The notes: generated from the sequence alone by a model not told the origin. Shown: positions 27,910-37,592, counted from the first letter of the stretch. The stretch is DNA of 64,000 bases from Clostridium_AD sp050717635 (GCF_050717635.1 NZ_JBOITO010000025.1:62001-126000); one strand, 5' to 3'. Program-made: numbers and translations.

Positions 27910-28725
27910 ATGGAAAAATTAATAATTACAGCAGCTATATGCGGAGCAGAAGTTACAAAAGAGCATAATCCAAATGTACCTTATACAGTTCTTGAGATAG
28001 CAACAGAAGCTGAAAAAGCATATAATGCAGGAGCTAGTATCATTCATTTACACGTACGGACAGATGATGGAACACCTACTCAAGATAAAGAAAGATTTAG
28101 AGCTTGTATTGAAGCTATAAAAACTAAATGTCCAGATGCAATTGTTCAACCTTCTACAGGTGGTGCGGTTGGTATGAGTAACGCAGAAAGATTACAACCT
28201 GTTGACTTAAAACCGGAAATGGCAACTTTAGATGCGGGAACTTGTAATTTTGGTGGAGACGACGTATTTGTAAACACCGAAAACACTATTAAAGAATTTG
28301 GCACTAAGATGATTGAACTCGGAGTAAAACCAGAAATTGAAGTTTTCGACAAAGGAATGATCGATATGGCAATAAGACTTCAAAAGAAAGGTTTTATAAA
28401 GTCACCAATGCATTTTAATTTTGTTATGGGTGTAAATGGGGGAATATCAGCTACTCCAAGAGATTTAGTATTCATGGAGGGAAGCATCCCTACTGGAAGT
28501 ACTTTTACTGTATCAGGTATTGGTAGATACGAATTTCAAATGGCAGCTATGGCTATTGCTATGGGTGGTCATGTAAGAGTTGGATTTGAAGATAACGTGT
28601 ATATTGAAAAAGGAATCCCAGCTAAATCAAATGCAGAACTCGTAGAAAGAGTAGTTAGACTTGCTAAAGAGCTCGGTAGAGAAATTGCCAGCCCAAAGGA
28701 AGCAAGAGCAATATTAGGATTATAA
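27910..28725 (+). CDS. kce: 3-keto-5-aminohexanoate cleavage enzyme
   Basis: Kce reacts 3-keto-5-aminohexanoate with acetyl-CoA to give acetoacetate and 3-aminobutyryl-CoA. The 271-residue TIM-barrel protein shows the zinc ligands of the family: H46 and H48 in IHLHVR, and E227 in GFEDNVY. AGGAGG precedes the ATG. It follows kal after a 165-bp gap without an obvious terminator and belongs to the same operon. Confidence 0.95.
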   Translation: MEKLIITAAICGAEVTKEHNPNVPYTVLEIATEAEKAYNAGASIIHLHVRTDDGTPTQDKERFRACIEAIKTKCPDAIVQPSTGGAVGMSNAERLQPVDLKPEMATLDAGTCNFGGDDVFVNTENTIKEFGTKMIELGVKPEIEVFDKGMIDMAIRLQKKGFIKSPMHFNFVMGVNGGISATPRDLVFMEGSIPTGSTFTVSGIGRYEFQMAAMAIAMGGHVRVGFEDNVYIEKGIPAKSNAELVERVVRLAKELGREIASPKEARAILGL

Positions 28726-28774
28726 AACTTTAGATATATGTATTTACTTTAAATAAAGGATAGGGGGGTAAATT

Positions 28775-29428
28775 ATGAATAAGGTAGTAACTCCTGATAA
28801 ACTCAAACCTCTTTTTAAAGATGGTATGACTTTGATGATAGGTGGATTTCTAGGTTGCGGAACTCCTCATAAGATAATTGATATATTGATTGAACTAAAT
28901 ATTAAAGACTTAACTATTATTGCAAATGATACAAGCTTTGCAGATAAAGGGCTTGGAAGACTGGTGGTGAGTGGCCAGGTTAAGAAGGTTATAACATCTC
29001 ATATAGGAACCAATTCTGAGACTGGAAGACTTATGAATGAAGGTAAAATGGAGGTTCAACTTGTACCACAAGGAACATTAATAGAAAGAATAAGATGTGG
29101 TGGAGCAGGACTCGGAGGTGTTTTAACACCAACAGGAGTAGGTACCATTGTTGAAGAGGGAAAACAAAAGATTACAGTAGAAGGTAAAGAGTATTTGCTG
29201 GAGCTTCCACTTAGAGCTGATATTGCAATAATTAAGGGTAGTATATCGGATGAATTTGGTAATACCTTCTACCGGGGAACCACAAAAAACTACAACCCTA
29301 CTATAGCAACAGCTGCAGATATAGTTATTGTTGAAGCAGAAAAACTAGTAAAAATAGGTGAACTTGATGCTGACCACGTAATGACCCCTGGAGTTTTAAT
29401 TGACTATATATTGGGAGGTATTGAGTAA
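28775..29428 (+). CDS. atoD: Butyryl-CoA:acetoacetate CoA-transferase, alpha subunit
   Basis: This is subunit A of a class I CoA-transferase. In lysine fermentation it charges acetoacetate with CoA from butyryl-CoA, releasing butyrate. The 217-residue protein has the subunit A marks GGFLGCGTPHKII near residue 23 and GGAGLGGVLTPTGVGT near 109. GGGGGG precedes the ATG. The beta subunit starts one base after its stop, so the two are translationally linked. Confidence 0.92.
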   Translation: MNKVVTPDKLKPLFKDGMTLMIGGFLGCGTPHKIIDILIELNIKDLTIIANDTSFADKGLGRLVVSGQVKKVITSHIGTNSETGRLMNEGKMEVQLVPQGTLIERIRCGGAGLGGVLTPTGVGTIVEEGKQKITVEGKEYLLELPLRADIAIIKGSISDEFGNTFYRGTTKNYNPTIATAADIVIVEAEKLVKIGELDADHVMTPGVLIDYILGGIE

Positions 29429-29429
29429 T

Positions 29430-30095
29430 ATGATTACAGATAGCAAGATCGCAAAGCAGATCATTGCAAAAAGAGTTGCAAAGGAATTAAAGGATGGACA
29501 GCTTGTTAATCTAGGAATTGGACTTCCTACAATGGTCTCAAATTATGTTCCTGAGGGCATAATGGTTACCTTTCACTCAGAAAATGGTATGGTTGGAATG
29601 GGACCCATGGCAGAGCTTGGCAAAGATAGTGAAGATATTCAAAATGCAGGTGGACAGTATTGCAGCATACTTCCAGGAGGAGCTTACTTTGATAGTGCAA
29701 TGTCTTTTACATTAATTAGAGGTGGACACGTTGATATTACGGTACTTGGAGCCCTAGAGGTTGATGAAGAAGGAAATCTAGCAAATTGGATTATACCAGG
29801 AAAAATGGTCCCTGGAATGGGTGGAGCAATGGATCTTGTTACGGGAGCTAAAAAGGTTATTGTTGCAATGATGCATACTGGAAAAGGACAGCCAAAGATT
29901 CTTAAAAAATGCAATCTCCCACTAACAGCTAAGGGAAAGGTTAATCTAATAGTAACGGAACTTTGTGTAATTGAAGTTACGAGGGAAGGTTTAGTTTTAA
30001 AGGAAATATACAAAGATACAACAATAGATGAAGTTAAATCACTTACAGAAGCAGAGCTCATCATATCAGAAGACTTAAAAATAATGGATATATAA
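29430..30095 (+). CDS. atoA: Butyryl-CoA:acetoacetate CoA-transferase, beta subunit
   Basis: The catalytic subunit of the CoA-transferase. The start is the ATG at 29430, 10 codons inside the longest open frame, because GGGAGG sits upstream of it and it follows the atoD stop directly. The 221-residue protein has NLGIGLPTMVSNY near residue 27 and the active-site SENG with E51, the residue that forms the glutamyl-CoA thioester. It works in the same operon as kal and kce. Confidence 0.93.
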   Translation: MITDSKIAKQIIAKRVAKELKDGQLVNLGIGLPTMVSNYVPEGIMVTFHSENGMVGMGPMAELGKDSEDIQNAGGQYCSILPGGAYFDSAMSFTLIRGGHVDITVLGALEVDEEGNLANWIIPGKMVPGMGGAMDLVTGAKKVIVAMMHTGKGQPKILKKCNLPLTAKGKVNLIVTELCVIEVTREGLVLKEIYKDTTIDEVKSLTEAELIISEDLKIMDI

Positions 30096-30139
30096 AAATA
30101 AATAATAATATAAAAACAAATTAGAGGAGGAAATTAATT

Positions 30140-31174
30140 ATGAAAAAAGGATGTAAATATGGTTCACACAGGGTATTATCACCACAAGGGGTGTTAACTC
30201 AAGCAGCTCAAAAAATAGACAACGATATGGAGATTTATGATAACGAAATTCTTATTGATGTTATCTCATTAAACATAGATTCAGCTAGTTTCACTCAGAT
30301 AAAAGAGGAAGCTCATAACGATGTAGAAAAGATAAAGGCTAAAATATTAGAAATAATTGCAGAAAGAGGAAAAATGCAAAATCCAGTAACTGGATCAGGC
30401 GGAATGCTTATCGGAACAGTTGCACAAATAGGTGATGCATTAAAAGATAGAGATTTAAAAGTAGGAGATAAAATAGCTTCATTAGTTTCATTATCTTTAA
30501 CTCCACTTAAAATAGAAAAAATTCTAGATGTAAAAATGGATATAGATAGAGTAGATGTTAAAGCTAAGGCTATATTGTTTGAAAGTGGAATATATGCTAA
30601 ACTACCAAGTGATATGTCAGAAGCATTAGCACTTGCAGCTCTTGATGTGGCTGGAGCACCTGCTCAAGCAGCTAAACTTGTTAGACCAGGGCAAAGCGTA
30701 CTAGTACTCGGAGCAGCAGGAAAATCAGGAATGCTTTGTTGCTACGAAGCAATGAAAAGGGTTGGACCAACAGGAAACGTTATAGCCATGGTTAGAAAAC
30801 AGGCTCAAGCTGATAAACTAAAAGGCTGGGGACTATGTCATGAAGCTATAGTAAGTGATGCTCAAAAACCAGTTGATGTTTTAAATAAAACACTAGCAGC
30901 TAATAGCGGATGCGAAGTGGATTTATCAATTAGTTGTGTAAATATTCCCAATACTGAGATGGCTTGTATATTACCAGTTAAGGATGATGGTATTGTTTAC
31001 TTTTTCTCAATGGCTACAAGTTTTACAAAAGCAGCTTTAGGCGCTGAAGGTGTTGGTAAGGATGTAACTATGATAATAGGAAATGGGTATACTAAAGATC
31101 ATGCTGAAATAACACTTGCAGAGCTTAGAGAAAGTGAAACTCTAAGAAAAATATTCGATGAATTATATATTTAA
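30140..31174 (+). CDS. kdd: L-erythro-3,5-diaminohexanoate dehydrogenase
   Basis: Kdd oxidises 3,5-diaminohexanoate with NAD(P)+ to 5-amino-3-oxohexanoate and ammonia, just before Kce. The 344-residue protein has a zinc-less alcohol dehydrogenase-like Rossmann core with VRPGQSVLVLGAAGKSGMLC near residue 181 and the family start KKGCKYGSHRVLSPQGVLTQ. AGAGGAGG precedes the ATG. A perfect hairpin without a T tail follows before kamA. Confidence 0.94.
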   Translation: MKKGCKYGSHRVLSPQGVLTQAAQKIDNDMEIYDNEILIDVISLNIDSASFTQIKEEAHNDVEKIKAKILEIIAERGKMQNPVTGSGGMLIGTVAQIGDALKDRDLKVGDKIASLVSLSLTPLKIEKILDVKMDIDRVDVKAKAILFESGIYAKLPSDMSEALALAALDVAGAPAQAAKLVRPGQSVLVLGAAGKSGMLCCYEAMKRVGPTGNVIAMVRKQAQADKLKGWGLCHEAIVSDAQKPVDVLNKTLAANSGCEVDLSISCVNIPNTEMACILPVKDDGIVYFFSMATSFTKAALGAEGVGKDVTMIIGNGYTKDHAEITLAELRESETLRKIFDELYI

Positions 31175-31186
31175 TATGTAAACAAA

Positions 31187-31223
31187 ATTTTATTGCTTTT
31201 AATTAATTTAAAAGCAATAAAAT
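31187..31223 (+). other. Perfect hairpin between kdd and kamA
   Basis: A 16-bp perfect stem (31187-31202 with 31208-31223) with a 5-nt loop. No T run follows, so it is more likely an RNA processing or stability element than a terminator. It splits the operon into kal-kdd and kamA-kamE halves. Confidence 0.65.
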
Positions 31224-31322
31224 ATTAGATTAGTAATACTGCATTTTATCTAAAGATTATGCAAATAATAATGATTCATACATATGACGATAATTCTCGA
31301 AATTAGATGGAGGCGAATATTA

Positions 31323-32576
31323 ATGAGAGTAAATAGAAGAGTAGAACTTTTTAAAGACGTTGCTGATGAACAGTGGAATGATTGGAAATGGCAAGTTAAA
31401 AATAGAATTGAAACTGTGGATGAACTAAAAAAATATATACCGCTAACAAAAGAGGAAGAAGAAGGAGCTAGGCAATGTTTACAAACATTGAGAATGGCAA
31501 TAACTCCTTATTACCTTTCTTTAATAGATATAAATGATCCATATGATCCAATAAGAAAGCAAGCTATACCAACGGGTCTTGAATTACATCAGGCTCATGC
31601 TGATTTATTGGATCCATTACATGAAGATACAGATTCTCCAGTACCAGGACTCACTCATAGATATCCAGATAGAGTATTACTATTAATAACTGATCAGTGC
31701 TCAATGTACTGCAGGCATTGTACAAGAAGAAGATTCGCAGGGCAAAGTGACAGTTCTATGCCAATGGATAGAATAGATAAAGCAATTGAATACATTAGAG
31801 CGACACCACAAATTAGAGATGTATTATTATCAGGTGGAGATGCACTATTAGTTTCAGATGATAAATTAGAAGATATAATTAAAAAATTAAGAACCATTCC
31901 ACATGTTGAGATAATAAGAATAGGTTCAAGAGTACCAGTAGTTCTTCCTCAAAGAATTACTCCAAAACTCGTTGATATGTTAAAAAAATATCACCCAATT
32001 TGGGTGAACACCCATTTTAATCATTCAAATGAAATTACAGAAGAATCAAAGCTTGCATGCGAGAGGATGGCAAATGCAGGAATACCTCTAGGAAACCAAT
32101 CAGTTCTCTTAAGAGGAGTTAATGATTGTACACATGTAATGATGGAGCTAATACATGGTCTTGTAAAAATTAGAGTTAGACCATATTATATTTATCAATG
32201 TGATCTTTCAATGGGACTTGAACACTTTAGAACACCAGTATCTAAAGGAATAGAAATTATGGAAGGTTTAAGAGGGCATACTTCAGGCTTCTGTATACCA
32301 ACATTTGTTGTTGATGCTCCAGGTGGTGGCGGTAAAATTCCAGTAATGCCAAATTACCTTATATCTCAAAGTCCAGAAAAAATAGTACTTAGAAATTTTG
32401 AAGGTGTTATCACTACTTATGAACAGCCAACTAGTTATATTTCAGACTGTCATTGCGATGTATGCACCGGAGCTAAAAAGGTTAACAAAGTAGGAGTGGC
32501 AGGGCTATTAAATGGTCAAAAGATGGCTATGGAACCAGTTGGACTTGAGAGAAATTTAAGAGGACACCACGAGTAA
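31323..32576 (+). CDS. kamA: Lysine 2,3-aminomutase
   Basis: A radical-SAM, PLP-dependent enzyme that turns L-lysine into L-beta-lysine, the first step of the pathway. Start chosen at 31323 (GGAGG upstream); this gives 417 residues. The cluster cysteines are C126, C130 and C133 in CSMYCRHC. The PLP lysine is K338 in PGGGGKIPVMPNY. The C-terminal CHCDVC cysteines fit the zinc site of the family. kamB begins 2 bp after its stop, showing tight coupling to the cobalamin-dependent second mutase. Confidence 0.97.
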   Translation: MRVNRRVELFKDVADEQWNDWKWQVKNRIETVDELKKYIPLTKEEEEGARQCLQTLRMAITPYYLSLIDINDPYDPIRKQAIPTGLELHQAHADLLDPLHEDTDSPVPGLTHRYPDRVLLLITDQCSMYCRHCTRRRFAGQSDSSMPMDRIDKAIEYIRATPQIRDVLLSGGDALLVSDDKLEDIIKKLRTIPHVEIIRIGSRVPVVLPQRITPKLVDMLKKYHPIWVNTHFNHSNEITEESKLACERMANAGIPLGNQSVLLRGVNDCTHVMMELIHGLVKIRVRPYYIYQCDLSMGLEHFRTPVSKGIEIMEGLRGHTSGFCIPTFVVDAPGGGGKIPVMPNYLISQSPEKIVLRNFEGVITTYEQPTSYISDCHCDVCTGAKKVNKVGVAGLLNGQKMAMEPVGLERNLRGHHE

Positions 32577-32577
32577 G

Positions 32578-33612
32578 ATGAAAAATGTTACCCGAATTTT
32601 TGATATGATTAAAAATTATGATAGTGTTTCGATCATAGGAATGAACAAAAATGTAGGGAAAACTACCACCTTAAATCATATATTGAGAGAAGCCAGAGGG
32701 AGAATATCCCTTGGGCTCACCTCTATAGGACGAGATGGAGAGGACACGGACCTTGTAACGGCAACGGATAAACCTAAAATTTACATAGAAAGAGGAACTA
32801 TAATTGCTACTGCAAAACAATGCTTATTTAATAGTGATATAACTAGGGAAATTTTAAAAACTACTGGTTTTAATACCCCTATGGGAGAAATAATTATATG
32901 CAGGGCGTTAAGTGACGGATATGTAGAGCTGGGCGGTCCATCCGTAAATTCTTATATGAATGTAATTTGTAATGAACTTAAAGGGTTTGGAAGTGTGCTT
33001 ATAATTGTAGATGGAGCTCTTAGTAGAAAAACTTTAGCTTCTCCATCAGTTACCAGTGCTACAATTTTATCAACTGGAGCAGCACTATCAAGAAGTATGG
33101 TTAAGGTTATAGAAGAAACCAGTCATACGGTTAAATTACTAACCTTGCAAAATGAAGAGGATATGGAAGTATTAAAACTGGCTGGTGAAGTTTTACGTAG
33201 AGGTGCAATAGGTATTATTTATAAAGACAATACTATAAAAATATTAGGTGTGTGTACGTCCCTTGGATCTTCTAAGGAAATTGTTGAATTTTTAGATGAG
33301 AGCACTTCTTATGTAGTTATTAAGGGCGTGGTTTCTGATAAACTTTTAGAAGAAATTATGGCATCCACAAATCAGTATAAAGGAGTGATTTTCCTAGTTC
33401 AAGATGGAACAAAGCTGTTTTTAACTAGGGATACCCTTTATAAATTTCAAAAGCAAGGTGGAATATTAAAAACAATAAATAAAATTAACATAGTATGTGT
33501 TACATCCAATCCAAAATCACCTTATGGGTATGAATTTGATAAGCATAAGTTTTTAGATGGGCTTAGAAATAATTTAAGTGTACCTGTATTTGATGTAATT
33601 GGGGGAGAATAA
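32578..33612 (+). CDS. kamB: KamB, putative lysine 5,6-aminomutase reactivase subunit
   Basis: The 344-residue protein begins with a P-loop, GMNKNVGKTTT at residues 21-31, in a MinD/ParA-like context, and otherwise has no enzyme motif I recognise. In all lysine-fermentation clusters I know of it lies between kamA and the MutS-like kamC, and it is named as a reactivase partner that would exchange damaged cobalamin on KamDE. That role is inferred from context and database naming. It starts 2 bp after kamA and ends 1 bp before kamC. Confidence 0.8.
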   Translation: MKNVTRIFDMIKNYDSVSIIGMNKNVGKTTTLNHILREARGRISLGLTSIGRDGEDTDLVTATDKPKIYIERGTIIATAKQCLFNSDITREILKTTGFNTPMGEIIICRALSDGYVELGGPSVNSYMNVICNELKGFGSVLIIVDGALSRKTLASPSVTSATILSTGAALSRSMVKVIEETSHTVKLLTLQNEEDMEVLKLAGEVLRRGAIGIIYKDNTIKILGVCTSLGSSKEIVEFLDESTSYVVIKGVVSDKLLEEIMASTNQYKGVIFLVQDGTKLFLTRDTLYKFQKQGGILKTINKINIVCVTSNPKSPYGYEFDKHKFLDGLRNNLSVPVFDVIGGE

Positions 33613-33613
33613 A

Positions 33614-35095
33614 ATGAGGTTTTTAGATAAGCAGCAAAGAGATCAAATTGGATTTTCTTTTATTATGGATAAACTTGGGATAACTACGCCTTATGGCCTC
33701 CAGGAAAGAAAAAACATTAGGCCTTTTAAAGTTTCAGAAGCAAATAAATTAACCCATGAGTTAAATAGTATAGAGACTATAATTAAATCTATGAATTCTA
33801 ATATAGACGAGTATAAGGTCATAGGAAGAATATTTTGTAAGCTCAAAGATATTAGAAATTCTATTAAAAGATGTAGTAAAGAGGAAACATTTGACGAAGT
33901 TGAATTGTATGAAATTAAATATTTTTCAATATTAGTAACAGAGCTTAAGGATATCTTGGATAAATTACAAATCCATATAGAAGAAGTTAATTTAAACTCT
34001 TTAGAAGAAATTATTTCGCTCCTAGACCCACAAGGTACAGGTATATCTACTTTTTATGTTTATGATGAGTATTCTAAAACACTGGAACACACTCGGCAAA
34101 AGAAAAGACAAGTGGAAAGTGAAATTTTTGCTGCAAAAACCGAGGAGCGTGCACGTGAATTAAAAAAGGAAAGGTTAGATATAGTTATAGAGGAAGAAGA
34201 GGAAGAGCTAAGGATTAGAAAAGAGTTAACATTACAAATTTCTAGTAAAATTAAAATTATAAACCAGAATATAAAAGCCGTAGGTTTATTAGACTTTTTG
34301 ATTGCTAAAGCAAATTTAGCAATAGATTATAATGGAATAAGGCCCAAAGTTTGTAAAGGAATGAATATTCATCTTTACAATGCTGTTAATCCTGAAATCA
34401 AAGAGATATTAGAAAGTGGTAAAAAAATATTTACTCCAGTTAGTATAGAACTTAACTCTGGGACAACTATCATAACTGGTGCTAATATGGGTGGTAAAAG
34501 TGTTACCTTAAAAACTATAGTGCTTAATTTACTTCTTGGACAAATGGGCTTTTTTGTATTTGCTGAAAGCGCACAATTCCCTATTTTAGATTTTATACAT
34601 TTCATTTCAGATGATATGCAGTCTATATCTAAAGGGCTCAGTACATTTGGAGCTGAAATAATAAAATTAAAAGAGGTAGTAGAGTGTACAAAACTAGGGA
34701 ATGGATTTATAGCTTTAGATGAATTCGCCAGGGGTACTAATCCAAAAGAAGGATATTATTTGGTGAAGTCTCTTTGCAAGTACTTAGCTGATTTCAATTC
34801 TGTAAGCTTAATTTCAACTCATTATGATGGAGTAGTTCTTAAAAATATGGATCATTATCAAGTAATGGGACTGAAAAACGTAGATTTTGATAAGCTGAAA
34901 TATAAGATAGATTTAAATAAAACTCATTCTGTGGAAATAATACAAGAACATATGCAGTATACACTAGAGAAAGTTTCAAAAGGAAATAAAGTACCAAAAG
35001 ATGCACTAAATATAGCAGTATTACTAGGTCTTGAAAATGACATAGTGGATATAGCAAAAAGTTTCTATGATGAGGAGGAACAAAATGGAAAGTAA
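33614..35095 (+). CDS. kamC: KamC, MutS-like ATPase, putative aminomutase reactivase
   Basis: Read from the ATG at 33614 (GGGGGAG upstream), it has 493 residues. The C-terminal half is a MutS-type ABC ATPase: Walker A TGANMGGKSVT near residue 290, and Walker B FIALDEFARGTNP near 365, followed by STHYDG. The N-terminal half has long helices including a Glu/Arg-rich lever near 165-205. It lacks the mismatch-recognition and connector domains of true MutS. By context it serves KamDE reactivation rather than DNA repair. Its end overlaps kamD by 11 bp. Confidence 0.85.
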   Translation: MRFLDKQQRDQIGFSFIMDKLGITTPYGLQERKNIRPFKVSEANKLTHELNSIETIIKSMNSNIDEYKVIGRIFCKLKDIRNSIKRCSKEETFDEVELYEIKYFSILVTELKDILDKLQIHIEEVNLNSLEEIISLLDPQGTGISTFYVYDEYSKTLEHTRQKKRQVESEIFAAKTEERARELKKERLDIVIEEEEEELRIRKELTLQISSKIKIINQNIKAVGLLDFLIAKANLAIDYNGIRPKVCKGMNIHLYNAVNPEIKEILESGKKIFTPVSIELNSGTTIITGANMGGKSVTLKTIVLNLLLGQMGFFVFAESAQFPILDFIHFISDDMQSISKGLSTFGAEIIKLKEVVECTKLGNGFIALDEFARGTNPKEGYYLVKSLCKYLADFNSVSLISTHYDGVVLKNMDHYQVMGLKNVDFDKLKYKIDLNKTHSVEIIQEHMQYTLEKVSKGNKVPKDALNIAVLLGLENDIVDIAKSFYDEEEQNGK

Positions 35096-36641
35096 ATTAA
35101 ATTTAAACTGGGATTTAGTTGAAAAAGCAAGACAATCAGCTAAAAATATAGCAAGTGATACTCAAAAATTTATTGATATACATACTACGGTAACAGTAGA
35201 GCGAACTGTATGTAGACTATTAGGTATTGATGGAATAGATGAGGTGGGAGTACCTATTCCAAATGTTGTTGTGGACAACATTAAAAATGGTAATGGATTA
35301 GCACTTGGTGCTTCGATATTTATAGGAAATGCTATGCTCGAAACTAGCCTTTCGCCACAAGAAATTGCGGTAAAAGTATCAAAAGGTGAAATAGATTTAA
35401 CTAAACTTCCTATGCATGATGAATTTGAAATTAAAATGGCTGTAGATAAAGTAGCTAAAGCTATGGTAGCTAAAATTAGTGAAAATAGAGGAAAGAGAGA
35501 ATCTTACCTTGAAAAATTCGGTGATAAGAGTGGGCCACTGCTTTATGCAATAGTTGCTACAGGTAATATTCATGAAGATATAACTCAAGCATTAGCAGCT
35601 GCAAAGCAAGGTGCAGATGTAATAGCAGTTATAAGAAGCACTGGGCAAAGTTTACTTGACTTTGTTCCTTACGGAGCTACAACAGAAGGTACGGGGGGAA
35701 CGCTTGCAACACAAGAAAACTTCAGACTTATGAGAGCAGCCCTTGATGAAGTAGGAGAGGAGCTTGGAAGATATATAAGGCTTTGTAATTATTGCTCTGG
35801 ACTATGTATGCCTGAAATAGCTGCAATGGGAGCTATAGAAAGACTAGATGTAATGCTTAATGATGCATTATATGGAATCCTTTTCAGAGATATTAATATG
35901 CAAAGAACTATAGTTGATCAATACTTTTCAAGAATAATAAATGGATTTGCTGGAGTTATAATAAATACTGGTGAAGATAACTATTTAACTACATCAGATG
36001 CAGTAGAAGAAGCTCATACTGTACTTGCTTCTCAATTTATAAATGAGCAATTTGCATTAGTTGCTGGAATTCCAGAAGAACAAATGGGACTTGGACATGC
36101 ATTTGAAATAAGTCCTGATGTTGAAAATGGTTTTCTACTTGAACTTGCACAAGCTCAAATGGCAAGAGAAATATTCCCAAGGGCTCCGCTTAAGTACATG
36201 CCTCCAACTAAATTTATGACTGGAGATATATTTAAAGGACAAGTACAAGATGCATTGTTCAATATGGTTAGTATCGTCACTGGGCAAAGATTACATCTGC
36301 TTGGAATGATTACAGAAGCAATACACACTCCTTTTATGTCAGATAGAGCAATAGCAATAGATAATGCTCAATATATATTTAGAACTATGAAGGATTTAGG
36401 ATCAGAAATCACCTTCAAAAAAGGCGGTATAATGGAAACTAGGGTGGAAGAAGTTGTAAGTAAAGCCACAGATTTAGTCGGAGAAATTGAAAAGGATGGT
36501 TTATTTACTACACTTACACAGGGAAAATTTGCAGGAATTAAAAGACCTTTCGATGGCGGAAAAGGACTTGCAGGAGTTGTAGAAAAAGAAAAGGCTTATT
36601 TCAATCCATTTATAGACTTAATGTTAGGGAGGAATGAATAA
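35085..36641 (+). CDS. kamD: Lysine 5,6-aminomutase alpha subunit
   Basis: KamDE moves the terminal amino group of beta-lysine to give 3,5-diaminohexanoate, using PLP and adenosylcobalamin. The alpha subunit is a TIM barrel of 518 residues here, of normal length. The start is the ATG at 35085 after GAGGAGG, inside the end of kamC. Recognisable segments are TVERTVCRLLGIDGIDEVGVP split around residue 46 and YCSGLCMPEIAAMGA near 243. It shares one base with the kamE start. Confidence 0.95.
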   Translation: MESKLNLNWDLVEKARQSAKNIASDTQKFIDIHTTVTVERTVCRLLGIDGIDEVGVPIPNVVVDNIKNGNGLALGASIFIGNAMLETSLSPQEIAVKVSKGEIDLTKLPMHDEFEIKMAVDKVAKAMVAKISENRGKRESYLEKFGDKSGPLLYAIVATGNIHEDITQALAAAKQGADVIAVIRSTGQSLLDFVPYGATTEGTGGTLATQENFRLMRAALDEVGEELGRYIRLCNYCSGLCMPEIAAMGAIERLDVMLNDALYGILFRDINMQRTIVDQYFSRIINGFAGVIINTGEDNYLTTSDAVEEAHTVLASQFINEQFALVAGIPEEQMGLGHAFEISPDVENGFLLELAQAQMAREIFPRAPLKYMPPTKFMTGDIFKGQVQDALFNMVSIVTGQRLHLLGMITEAIHTPFMSDRAIAIDNAQYIFRTMKDLGSEITFKKGGIMETRVEEVVSKATDLVGEIEKDGLFTTLTQGKFAGIKRPFDGGKGLAGVVEKEKAYFNPFIDLMLGRNE

Positions 36642-37429
36642 TGAGCGAAGGACAATATTCATTAGAAGTTAAAGATTATGATAAAAACTTAGATTTAACA
36701 AAGCTTAAACCCTATGGAGATACTATGAATGATGGTAAGGTTCAAGTGAGTTTCACACTTCCAGTTAACGATAATGAAAGAGGAGTGGAAGCAGCTATTC
36801 AGCTTGCAAAATCTATGGGACTTAAGGACCCAAACTGTGCTCATCATGGTGCTTTAGATACTGGATTTACTTTTTATGTGGTCTATGGCTCTTTAACCCA
36901 TACAGTAAACTATGAAGAAATTCACGTTCAAACTGTAGAAGGTGAAGTAATGGATATGAGTGAGGTTGGAGAGTATATAAAAGAAAACATTAAACGAGAG
37001 GTTGTAATAATTGGAGCTAGTACGGGCACAGATGCACATACTGTTGGTATAGATGCAGTAATGAACATCAAGGGCTTTGCAGGGCACTATGGCCTTGAGA
37101 GATACCCTATGATAGAAGCTTATAATTTAGGAAGTCAAGTTGAGAATGAAGAATTTATTAAAAAAGCTATTGAGCTTAAAGCTGATGTTCTTTTAGTTTC
37201 TCAAACGGTAACTCAAAGGGATGTACACATTCAAAACCTTACTAATCTAGTGGAATTATTAGAAGCAGAAGGAATCAGAGATAAAGTTGTGCTAATTTGT
37301 GGAGGTCCAAGAATAACTCATGAACTTGCAAAAGAGCTTGGCTACGATGCAGGGTTCGGACCAGGGAAATTTGCTAACGATGTAGCAAGCTTTGCTATTA
37401 CAGAAATGGTAGCAAGGGAACTTATGTAA
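36641..37429 (+). CDS. kamE: Lysine 5,6-aminomutase beta subunit
   Basis: The cobalamin-binding subunit of the mutase, 262 residues. The base-off cobalamin motif DxHxxG appears as D131-A-H133-T-V-G, so H133 is the axial ligand. K144, in MNIKGFAGHYG, is the lysine that forms the aldimine with PLP in the resting enzyme. The C-terminal part is a Rossmann-like B12 domain ending in GPGKFANDVASFA. Its ATG overlaps the kamD stop by one base. It is the last gene of the operon. Confidence 0.96.
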   Translation: MSEGQYSLEVKDYDKNLDLTKLKPYGDTMNDGKVQVSFTLPVNDNERGVEAAIQLAKSMGLKDPNCAHHGALDTGFTFYVVYGSLTHTVNYEEIHVQTVEGEVMDMSEVGEYIKENIKREVVIIGASTGTDAHTVGIDAVMNIKGFAGHYGLERYPMIEAYNLGSQVENEEFIKKAIELKADVLLVSQTVTQRDVHIQNLTNLVELLEAEGIRDKVVLICGGPRITHELAKELGYDAGFGPGKFANDVASFAITEMVARELM

Positions 37430-37467
37430 TTTTTATTTTAAAATATATACTACAATACACAAAAGAG

Positions 37468-37489
37468 GCCTGGAGAGAAATCTCTAGGC
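37468..37489 (+). terminator. Terminator after kamE (duplicated sequence)
   Basis: A 9-bp stem (GCCTGGAGA with TCTCTAGGC, one G-U) and GAAA loop, followed by TTATTT. About 55 bp around it, starting near 37445, recur almost unchanged at 47442-47500, past the second end of the accessory island. Confidence 0.8.
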
Positions 37490-37542
37490 TTATTTAAAAT
37501 GGATTTTAAGCTGAAATTGAGTTTTAAATTTAGTAATATACT

Positions 37543-37592
37543 AAAAAAAAAAATAAAAAGTAATGCATCTATTTTTTTTTTTTTTTTTTTTT
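37543..37592. repeat. Poly-A tract followed by 21-base poly-T tract
   Basis: Eleven A in a row (37543-37553), an A-rich stretch, then 21 consecutive T (37572-37592). Such a long homopolymer is rare in bacterial DNA and lies at the left edge of the decayed island. Confidence 0.9.

Noticed and set aside
29684..30064. 126-codon frame on the minus strand of atoA
   Set aside because: Fully inside a conserved gene, with no ribosome site and low-complexity Ser/Thr/Pro content typical of antisense shadows.
33614..35095. kamC as a DNA mismatch-repair gene
   Set aside because: It has the MutS ATPase but no mismatch-recognition or connector domain, and it is embedded in the aminomutase operon.
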